From contig JANPEZ010000059.1 in the NCBI GenBank assembly GCA_031423155.1, positions 1 through 7,786 of the forward strand: a stretch of 7,786 nt of DNA. The letters are read 5' to 3'. Below the pieces are notes generated by a model that saw only the letters and a list, made by a program, of their open reading frames with translations, had not been told where the DNA came from and searched no databases. Origin of the DNA: JANPEZ01 sp031423155. Lineage in GTDB: Bacteria > Actinomycetota > UBA4738 > HRBIN12. How positions within the stretch are numbered: the stretch's first letter is position 1; every line of letters begins with the position of its first letter. Below are positions 1 to 4,446 of this stretch, piece after piece. The translations under genes and the position numbers were made by a program.

Positions 1-126
1 CGAGGAATCAACACTGCGGTAGACGTGCTCGTGTGGACGCGAGAGGCCTTCGAGGAACGCCTTCACCTCAAGGCATCGTTTCCGTCGACGATTGTTCGTG
101 AGGGGAAACTCCTGTATGCCGCATGA
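1..126 (+). CDS. MNT-type nucleotidyltransferase, C-terminal end (5' cut by window)
   Basis: Reading from base 1 gives 41 residues ending in TGA at 124-126. The stretch INTAVDVLVWTREAFEERL, then HLKASFPSTIVREGKLLYAA, matches the usual C-terminal pattern of minimal nucleotidyltransferase (MNT) proteins (a VDVIVWTPEEFEER-like strand and helix, then TVLREGKLLY). The catalytic GS...DxD core would lie upstream, outside the window. In characterised MntA/HepT pairs the MNT protein is the antitoxin and AMPylates the HEPN RNase toxin; that role is family knowledge and cannot be tested on this tail. A possible HEPN start codon overlaps the 3' end at 116, as is usual for such operons, but the partner is broken. 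The family call rests on the C-terminal pattern only. Confidence 0.72.
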   Translation, partial: RGINTAVDVLVWTREAFEERLHLKASFPSTIVREGKLLYAA

Positions 127-199
127 CCCTGTGCTCCTCGCCTACGACCTCCTCTACACGAGGCGCAAACCCACGCCCCAGGCCACGACCGCCACGTAG
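116..199 (+). pseudogene. HEPN-partner start remnant, abruptly lost
   Basis: An ATG at 116 inside the MNT gene opens a frame beginning MPHDPV, a start often seen in HEPN proteins that follow MNT genes. After about six codons the frame carries no HEPN-like sequence: there is no helical RxxxxH region, and the residues become LLAYDLLYTRRKPTPQ. It stops at TAG 197-199 after 27 codons. The simplest reading is a deletion or recombination joint near 130-135 that removed the toxin. Alternatively there was never a partner here and the MPHDPV match is chance. Calling it a remnant is an inference from gene order and six residues. Confidence 0.3.
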
Positions 200-586
200 C
201 GGCGCGCAGTAGCGCGCCCGCGCGCTTCCACAAAACGGTAATGCTGTTTTCGGTCAATGTTCGCAGGCCTTTCCTGACGTCGATCGGCTCTTGGATTTTG
301 CGCATCTCAGATCGAGAGCGCCGCTGCTTGCCTTTCCGCCCGTCAAGACGAAGAGGCTCGGACGCTCAGGCCAGGGCCTTCACCACGCAACTTCCCTTGG
401 AATCCTGACGCCCCGGCCGTGATCACCCAGGGACAATTCCGCAACCTCGAATTCCTGCGCGTCGGCTTCGGGCTCGTACCGGAGGCGAAGGACGTCGAGC
501 CCGGCACCGCGGTGCTCCGTCGCCGATATTCGAGCTTCTTACTCTCAACTCAGAGACACTCTGGCCCACTTGGGGGGCCGCGCAGC
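200..586. other. stretch without a supported gene
   Basis: I see no convincing gene on either strand. A short minus-strand open stretch (380-538) has no normal start codon, and an open frame at 63-305 on the minus strand starts plausibly (MRKIQEPIDVRKGLRTLT) but soon becomes Arg/Trp/Gly-rich antisense-like sequence. The plus frame that reads into the HNH remnant opens at 419, but its first 56 codons do not resemble that family. The only clear structure is the GC hairpin at 201-218. The stretch looks like decayed intergenic DNA between two broken modules. Confidence 0.5.
201..218. repeat. perfect GC hairpin, 7-bp arms
   Basis: GGCGCGC (201-207), loop AGTA and GCGCGCC (212-218) form a perfect 7-bp stem. 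No T-run follows on either strand, so it is not a canonical terminator. It sits immediately after the stop of the truncated HEPN-type frame. In GC-rich DNA such a stem can arise by chance, and no function is claimed. Confidence 0.5.
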
Positions 587-877
587 ATGGATCTCGACGT
601 CGGCGTGACGGACGGGGACTGGGACGAGCTGCTGGCTGGCCAGCCATCGCTCGACGATGTCAACTTCTGGCAGCCGGCCGGTAACCGCGTATTTCGACGA
701 GGAGAACTCTTCCTGTTCAAATTGCACGCCCCGCGCCACTTCATCGTGGGCGGCGGTGTATTTGTGCGAGCGAACATCTTCCCGGTCAGCTTTGCGTGGG
801 GGTCTTTCGGCGAGGCGAATGGCGCCACGACGCTCGCCGAGATGCGGCGGCGGCCAAGTTCGGTTCCCACTTCGTGA
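587..877 (+). pseudogene. N-terminal fragment of an HNH-type predicted restriction endonuclease
   Basis: From ATG 587 the frame gives 96 residues: DLDVGVTDGDWDELLAG, then DDVNFWQPAGNRVF, GELFLFKLHAPRHFIVGGG, FPVSFAWGSFGEANGA and TTLAEMRRR. This is the characteristic N-terminal domain (VTDxDW, VNFWxP, FLFKLHxPxxFIVGGG, AWxxFGxxNGA) of predicted restriction endonucleases that carry an HNH nuclease at their C-terminus. After LAEMRRR, where the family continues for roughly 200 residues, the frame breaks and stops at TGA 875-877. No HNH motif follows in any plus frame up to 1050. The frame extends upstream to 419, but those codons do not match the family and the ATG at 587 fits it well. The product would lack its nuclease and be inactive. 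Whether loss was by deletion or recombination cannot be told here. Confidence 0.72.
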
Positions 878-1049
878 AGTGCAAGACCCCGATCTGCAAT
901 GTCCGGTTCACCACTCTCTTCGCCGGAGAGCAAGAGGTGCGGATCATCGATCCTGATCTCGTCGATTCTCTCGAATCGGAGTGGTGCCGTGGGGAGCGTC
1001 ACGGTCCGCCGAGGTAGCGCTGGCCCACGGCGCCGGGAATTGGCATTCG

Positions 1050-1604
1050 TCAGAACAGTCCGGCGCGTTTTTCGCCGGACGTCATAGCGGTGGTGGGCTG
1101 AGCGATCTTTGCGAGGCGTTCTCTCAAGTCGGGAGCGCAATCGGAAACGAATCGATTCCAGTCACCCTGGCTGCGAATCGTCGTGACGGACGTCTCTGCG
1201 GAACTGACGATGACAACGACCTTCTTTCCCTGGTCGATGAGCCTGAAGGCGTTCGCCAGCGTTCCGAAGCTCTTGCCGTCCCAGATCATGAAGCCGACAT
1301 CGGCGTCCTTGGCCATTTCTTCGTCCTTTGAGGCATAGAACGCGAAGTCACGGCGAGAATGGGGAGCCGCCACCTCTCGGACCCTCCATCCTCCGAGGTT
1401 GTTGCGGCAGTTTCCACGAACGCAGAAGATCTCCACGGCATCGTATCGACGGTCCGCGAGATACGCCTGGACCGCCTTGTCAGCACCGTTGGCGTCCCCG
1501 ATCACGATGGGGAGCTTCCGCGCGATCATCCGATCGATGCGCTGGCGAGCCACCGAAGGAAGACGGGTGACTCGGCGCGAGCCTCCAATGAACACCTTGC
1601 TCAT
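1050..1604 (-). CDS. SLOG/YspA-like Rossmann protein (putative nucleotide binder)
   Basis: A 184-residue protein starting at ATG 1602-1604, whose A overlaps the upstream stop (ATGA). It begins MSKVFIGGSRR (GGSR at 7-10), then has IVIGDANGADKAVQ (GDANGAD at 36-42), a short Cys pair CVRGNCRNN (61-69) and FMIWDGKSFGTLAN (WDGKSFGT at 108-115), then a hydrophobic strand KKVVVIV. Glycine-rich loops after the first and second strands and a DGxSxGT loop are typical of SLOG/DUF2493 (YspA-like) folds, which bind nucleotides or nucleotide derivatives; the exact ligand is not predictable. A longer in-frame extension upstream (to 1844) is only antisense of the neighbouring gene. Coupling to a phosphoribosyltransferase suggests that one protein makes or salvages a nucleotide the other senses or cleaves. 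That is an inference. Family assignment is by motif, not by alignment. Confidence 0.75.
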   Translation of the reverse strand: MSKVFIGGSRRVTRLPSVARQRIDRMIARKLPIVIGDANGADKAVQAYLADRRYDAVEIFCVRGNCRNNLGGWRVREVAAPHSRRDFAFYASKDEEMAKDADVGFMIWDGKSFGTLANAFRLIDQGKKVVVIVSSAETSVTTIRSQGDWNRFVSDCAPDLRERLAKIAQPTTAMTSGEKRAGLF

Positions 1605-2191
1605 CTCTTGCTCCGAGAGCGGGTAATCGCCAGCGCAAACACTTCCGTGGCGCCAGCCGCACGGAGGCCCTTCGTGATGGCGTTCATCGTGGCTCCGGAC
1701 CGAAACAAGTCGTCGAACAACAGAACTCTCCGTCCGGCGACCACCGTCGGATCCACCTCGTGAGCGTTTTCCAGCAAGCGAAGGCGAGTTTCGAAATCGA
1801 ACACGTCTTTGAGTTCCGGGATGTCCTTGCGAAGGCGGACGCAATCGGAATTTACTGGAAGGCCAAGGCGCGTCCCGAGGGCCGTCGCGAGCGTGACCAC
1901 GGGCTGGTGGGGTCGGGTCGCCCTGGTCGGGGGCACCGGTACGATGATCTCCGCGCCCGGATTCCAGGATCTGACGAAGGCGAAAGCCGCCTCGACGATC
2001 CCGTCGACCGCAGAGGCATCCCCTTGGTACTTGAGCCGGTACAGCAGCTCTCCAAGTTCTGTCCGAGTGGTGCGGAAGATCGGATGGCCGAACTCATCGT
2101 CGCCCAGATAGTCGCTGCTGAGCGTATGAACATCCAGGGCGAACCCTTCCTTCCACAAGCCCTCGATCTTCACCGGGTTCGAATTCGCCAC
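1601..2191 (-). CDS. ComF-like phosphoribosyltransferase
   Basis: A 196-residue protein from GTG 2189-2191, chosen because AGGGG lies 7 bases upstream and MANSNPVKIEGLWKEGFALD is a natural N-terminus. An alternative GTG at 2227 would add 12 poorly conserved residues. The C-terminal half holds the PRPP-binding loop VLLFDDLFRSGAT (156-168), with two acidic residues followed by the SGAT phosphate-binding turn. Upstream is IIVPVPPTRATRPHQP, a PVPP strand typical of ComF/type I phosphoribosyltransferases. The N-terminal part (HTLSSDYLGDDEFGHPIF, TELGELLYRLKYQGD) resembles stand-alone phosphoribosyltransferases rather than competence ComFC, and I see no zinc-ribbon cysteines. The enzyme should transfer ribose-5-phosphate from PRPP to or from a base; the substrate is unknown. 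The stop overlaps the start of the SLOG gene by four bases, so the two are probably co-translated. Confidence 0.82.
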   Translation of the reverse strand: MANSNPVKIEGLWKEGFALDVHTLSSDYLGDDEFGHPIFRTTRTELGELLYRLKYQGDASAVDGIVEAAFAFVRSWNPGAEIIVPVPPTRATRPHQPVVTLATALGTRLGLPVNSDCVRLRKDIPELKDVFDFETRLRLLENAHEVDPTVVAGRRVLLFDDLFRSGATMNAITKGLRAAGATEVFALAITRSRSKR

Positions 2192-2247
2192 CGGATGACC
2201 CCTACCACGCAGAACGCCGTTCAGCACAGCCTTATCGGCCCGATCCG

Positions 2248-2276
2248 ATGGTACGGGCCGACCGAAATGAAAGCAA
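2248..2276 (-). promoter_or_regulatory. possible sigma-70 promoter of the phosphoribosyltransferase-SLOG pair
   Basis: On the minus strand TTGCTT (2276-2271) and TACCAT (2253-2248) are separated by 17 bases, about 57 bases upstream of the GTG start. The -10 box matches four of six consensus positions and the -35 only three. It is the best candidate I find between the repeat module and the gene, but a weak one. Confidence 0.25.
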
Positions 2277-2298
2277 CGACCGTCGCCCCTGCCGACCG

Positions 2299-2320
2299 AA
2301 CTCTACGCAAACTCTACGCA
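2299..2320. repeat. perfect tandem 11-bp repeat, candidate integrase arm sites
   Basis: AACTCTACGCA occurs twice in immediate succession (2299-2309 and 2310-2320). Short direct repeats about 100 bases from a tRNA-borne core are how arm-type binding sites of tyrosine integrases are usually arranged. Copy B has the same pair with one substitution (5951-5972). No integrase gene is in the window, so the role is inferred from layout only. Confidence 0.55.
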
Positions 2321-2361
2321 CCAGCATGGAAGCCATGGACACCGGTGGAAGCGGTGGACAG

Positions 2362-2402
2362 AAAAATGGGCGCCGTTTCCGAAAAACCTCGAAACGGCGC
2401 CC
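2362..2402 (-). terminator. Rho-independent terminator (minus strand), copy A
   Basis: Read on the minus strand, GGGCGCCGTTTC (2402-2391), an 11-base loop and GAAACGGCGCCC (2379-2368) form a perfect 12-bp stem, followed by A and five T. No gene reads into it from the right within the window (the AbiE-type genes are on the plus strand), so it probably insulates the element end or served a gene now lost. The phosphoribosyltransferase gene starts downstream of it. Confidence 0.75.
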
Positions 2403-2414
2403 GTCTAGTTTTCC

Positions 2415-2459
2415 CTCATAATCCGCTGGTCCCTGGTTCGAGTCCAGGTGGGGGCACCA
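2415..2459 (+). tRNA. 3' half of a tRNA (anticodon CAT), displaced attachment-site fragment
   Basis: Every element of the 3' half of a tRNA is present at exact length: 7-base anticodon loop CTCATAA (2415-2421, anticodon CAT at 2417-2419), the 3' anticodon strand TCCGC, 5-base variable loop TGGTC, T-stem CCTGG/CCAGG around loop TTCGAGT, 3' acceptor strand TGGGGGC, A73 and encoded CCA (2457-2459). The expected 5' anticodon strand GCGGA is absent (AGTTTTCC stands there), as are any D-arm and 5' acceptor GCCCCCA. The intact gene would be tRNA-Met or tRNA-Ile2 (CAT). A break precisely at the anticodon loop is the usual crossover point of tyrosine-recombinase elements, so this is an attL/attR-type fragment, not a working tRNA. 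Confidence 0.85.
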
Positions 2460-2544
2460 CAGCGTTCGGCTTTGACCCAGGCTCCAAACGACGGCAATAG
2501 CTACGCCTACATGATCCGGCCGGTCGCAAGTTCTATTTGTTGTC

Positions 2545-2573
2545 TTGTCTATTACTAATAGACACGTTACTAT
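2545..2573 (+). promoter_or_regulatory. predicted promoter of the AbiE-type operon, giving a leaderless mRNA
   Basis: TTGTCT (2545-2550) and TACTAT (2568-2573) are 17 bases apart, each matching four of six sigma-70 consensus positions, in an AT-rich patch of otherwise GC-rich DNA. A start site 6-8 bases after the -10 box falls at 2579-2581, on or next to the ATG at 2581. No Shine-Dalgarno sequence precedes that ATG, which agrees with leaderless translation. The palindromic operator overlaps the spacer and most of the -35 box. Confidence 0.55.
2546..2564. promoter_or_regulatory. 19-bp perfect palindrome, probable AbiEi operator
   Basis: TGTCTATTA, central C, TAATAGACA: nine-base arms with no mismatch, between the predicted -35 and -10 boxes and 16 bases before the AbiEi start codon. 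AbiEi antitoxins are known to repress their own operon by binding inverted repeats at the promoter. The winged helix of the encoded protein is the natural ligand, so negative autoregulation is the expected function. Binding itself is inferred. Confidence 0.7.
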
Positions 2574-2580
2574 TCCGGAC

Positions 2581-3618
2581 ATGCTTCCTCCAAACGACGA
2601 AATGATCCACCGATGCGTGGAGCGACTGCACGAACTGCCGTTCGTGAAAGAAGTCACGCTGCGCAAAGAGGTCGCCCGGCAAGGCGGCAGGGTCGACGGG
2701 GTGATTCGCGTCGTGACGCCGACCACTCGGAAGGACTACGCGATCGAGGCCAAACGAACGCACCTGACCCAGACCATAGTGCAAGGAGTGATCGCTCGAG
2801 CGGCTCGACACGCGCCGACACCGTGGATCATGTTCGCGAGGCATGTGGGCCGGCCTCTCGCCCACCTGCTCGCCGAGCACGACGTGAACTTCGTGGACCT
2901 GGCAGGTAACTGCCGGCTCCGCGTGGATCGGAAGCACTTCGGCATGATCGAAGGGCGCCCCCCTGAGCGCCGCCCCCAAGAAGGACGCGGCATCGGTGTG
3001 CCGGGCCTACAGATTCTGTTCGCAATACTCGTTCGACCGGCGCTTCTCAACGAACCGATTCGCACGCTCGCGGAAGCCGCGGGCGTGGCGAGAGCCACGG
3101 CGGCCGACCGACTCGCTCAGCTCCGGGAACAGGGGCTCATCTTTGAAACGAACGGGGAGAAGCGCCTCGCCGAACCTCGGCGGATCCTCGATCGATGGCT
3201 GAAGGGCTACGAAACGCAGGTTCGCCCGCGCCTTCTCATCGGGAGGTACAAAACCCAGGATCGAGATCCGGACGCCCTCGAGCAGCGCATAGAGAAGGAA
3301 CTCCGCGACGATCTCGGCTGGGCATGGGGTGGCGGAGCGGCCGCGTACCGGCTCACCCGCTACTACCGCGGTCCGGAGACGATCGTGCATCTCCAACCGG
3401 ATCTCGGGACCGGCGTCGTCAAACGCCTTCGCGCCCTCAGGGCGAACGACGGGCCATTGATCCTGATGCGAGCGCCCGGGCCTATCGCGTTCGAGGGCGC
3501 GCAGCCCCGCACAGTGAACCCGCTTCTCGTCTACGCTGAGTTGCTCTTCGCCGACGACAAGCGAGCCCGTGAGGCGGCCGACATGGTCCAGAAGAAGTAC
3601 TTGAGACATCTCACATGA
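2581..3618 (+). CDS. AbiEi-family antitoxin / transcriptional regulator (type IV TA)
   Basis: A 345-residue protein. The start is placed at ATG 2581; an upstream TTG at 2545 would translate through the operator palindrome. Domains in order: an N-terminal alpha/beta part with VDGVIRVVT (D39) and DYAIEAKRTHLTQ (E56, K58), a D...ExK arrangement resembling the PD-(D/E)xK fold; then HLLAEHDVNFVDLAGNCRLRV (DLAGN at 106-110), a signature of this antitoxin family; a winged helix at about 139-190 (GVPGLQILFAILVRPALLNEPIRTLAEAAGV and following); and a C-terminal half of about 155 residues. Such proteins repress their operon and counteract the nucleotidyltransferase toxin. The stop overlaps the toxin start (ATGA), so the pair is coupled. 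Whether the D-ExK set is catalytic is unknown. The gene looks intact although its partner is broken. Confidence 0.85.
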   Translation: MLPPNDEMIHRCVERLHELPFVKEVTLRKEVARQGGRVDGVIRVVTPTTRKDYAIEAKRTHLTQTIVQGVIARAARHAPTPWIMFARHVGRPLAHLLAEHDVNFVDLAGNCRLRVDRKHFGMIEGRPPERRPQEGRGIGVPGLQILFAILVRPALLNEPIRTLAEAAGVARATAADRLAQLREQGLIFETNGEKRLAEPRRILDRWLKGYETQVRPRLLIGRYKTQDRDPDALEQRIEKELRDDLGWAWGGGAAAYRLTRYYRGPETIVHLQPDLGTGVVKRLRALRANDGPLILMRAPGPIAFEGAQPRTVNPLLVYAELLFADDKRAREAADMVQKKYLRHLT

Positions 3619-4203
3619 ACGCTTTCGCGCCAACCCACATTCCGGTCCTTCGAGCGCTGGAACAGGTCTGGGGCTCGGATCGATTCATCGTGATCGGCGC
3701 AGCGGCGGTGGGCTGTCACATCGGCATGAGCTGGCGCGGAACACTGGATCTCGACCTGTCCGTCACCGCAGGAATCGACACCTACACCGCTGATCTCGAA
3801 GGCCTGGGCTGGCGTCGAGACCAGAACGCGCCGCAACGCTGGTACTTGCCGGAGGACCTGATCGTCGATGTCGTTCCTGCGGAACCGAGTTCGGTCCGTG
3901 CGGGCAGGTTCGCCTGGCCGGATGGCAGCACGATGAACCTGCTGGGATTCCGGCTTGCCTTCGCGGATGCAATCTCTGTCGAGATAGAACCTGCAACCCA
4001 CATTCGAGTCGCGTCGTTGAGGTCGATCGTGGTCCTGAAGATGTCCGCGTATCTTGACAAGCCATGGGAGAGGGAGACGGACCTCGCCGACATAGCGCAC
4101 ATCCTTCAAGCGTTCGTGGGGCCCGACGCGGACCAACGATGGAGTCCGGAGGTCGTCGAGCAGGATCTGGATTACGAGCTCGACTCACGGGCTTTCGCTC
4201 GAA
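3615..4203 (+). pseudogene. AbiEii-type nucleotidyltransferase toxin, truncated by IS110-family element
   Basis: Begins at ATG 3615 overlapping the antitoxin stop. The nucleotidyltransferase core is intact: FIVIGAAAVG (glycine loop at 28), SWRGTLDLDLSV (D45 and D47), LIVDVVP (third acidic residue D85), VLKMSAYLDKPWERETDLADIAHIL (K142, D156), the last typical of AbiEii/AbiGii-type proteins. In characterised relatives this fold transfers nucleotides, for example to tRNA acceptor ends in MenT-type toxins. Homology fades after EQDLDYELDSRAFA (about residue 195, near 4200), where the family normally continues with several dozen helical residues. The frame then reads through the IS leader to a stop at 4589, adding about 130 unrelated residues and overlapping the transposase start. 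No 3' toxin remnant is visible after the IS. The product is probably inactive, though catalytic residues remain. The exact junction is uncertain by about 10 bases. Confidence 0.78.
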
Positions 4204-4220
4204 ACCCCGATAAGAAACTG

Positions 4221-4431
4221 GGTGCGCGTCGCGGGCGCGTAGAATTGCGGACGGAAGCAGCCGGGGACCGAGACCGGACTCTCAATGGTGCTTGCGTGCC
4301 CGTTTATGAGCGTGGTCCATGGGATGTTGCGGCAACCCCACTGGTGACACGCCTCGGCGTGATCCCGTTTAGGAGAATGTCCCCAAGTCGCACCCCTGCC
4401 CCCGGATGCTCCACAACAACAGAAACCTGTG
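4221..4431 (+). ncRNA. candidate bridge RNA region in the IS110 leader
   Basis: IS110-group elements encode a structured bridge RNA upstream of the transposase, whose two loops pair with target and donor DNA. Here about 226 noncoding bases precede the gene, a suitable length and place. A hairpin at 4310-4352 has arms GCGTG/CACGC, CCA/TGG, T-A plus GGG/CCC and GTTG/CAAC around loop CGG, with small internal loops (16 pairs in 43 bases). CACGC (4348-4352) could instead pair with GCGTG at 4357-4361. Upstream, GAGA/TCTC closes a small hairpin at 4270-4283. The RNA ends and guide loops cannot be fixed by eye. Confidence 0.42.
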
Positions 4432-4438
4432 AAGGAGG
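4432..4438 (+). promoter_or_regulatory. Shine-Dalgarno sequence fixing the transposase start
   Basis: AAGGAGG lies eight bases before ATG 4447, an almost ideal ribosome site. It overlaps the first codons of an alternative GTG start at 4429, which therefore should not be used. Confidence 0.85.
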
Positions 4439-4446
4439 AGTCGCCC

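Larger units (their letters stand above)
2292..2402. repeat. 111-bp inverted-repeat module, copy A
   Basis: This segment recurs in reverse complement at 5869-5979 with equal length, no gaps and 105 of 111 positions identical by hand alignment. It contains, left to right, two tandem AACTCTACGCA units (2299-2320), imperfect copies of a TGGAAGCGGTGGACA-like unit (about 2326-2360), and a 12-bp-stem terminator hairpin. It ends 12 bases before the tRNA anticodon-loop sequence. The layout suggests the end of an integrated element, with arm-type recombinase sites beside the attachment core. The arm-site role is an inference. Confidence 0.88.

Noticed and set aside
63..305. Minus-strand frame starting MRKIQEPIDVRKGLRTLT
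   Set aside because: No clear ribosome site, composition turns Arg/Trp/Gly-rich, and it runs antisense into the MNT gene.
380..538. Minus-strand open stretch reading DVLRLRYEPEADAQEFEVAE, protein-like
   Set aside because: About 50 codons with no usable start codon or ribosome site and no recognised family; possibly a remnant but not supportable.
1057..1082. Perfect 8-bp hairpin GTCCGGCG / CGCCGGAC around loop CGTTTTT as a terminator of the SLOG gene
   Set aside because: It overlaps the last codons of the gene and no T-run follows on either strand; the T's are in the loop.
2175..2186. GGGTTCGAATTC, a T-loop-like box suggesting another tRNA
   Set aside because: It lies inside the phosphoribosyltransferase gene, and no CCA, acceptor stem or anticodon arm is placed around it.
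1760..2500. Plus-strand 246-codon open frame
   Set aside because: Antisense to the phosphoribosyltransferase gene and continuing through the repeat module and tRNA fragment; no family resemblance.
2232..2726. Minus-strand open frame of 164 codons containing CPHLDSNQGPADYE
   Set aside because: That phrase is the well-known spurious translation of an antisense tRNA(CAT) sequence; the rest reads through the repeat module and antisense of the antitoxin gene.
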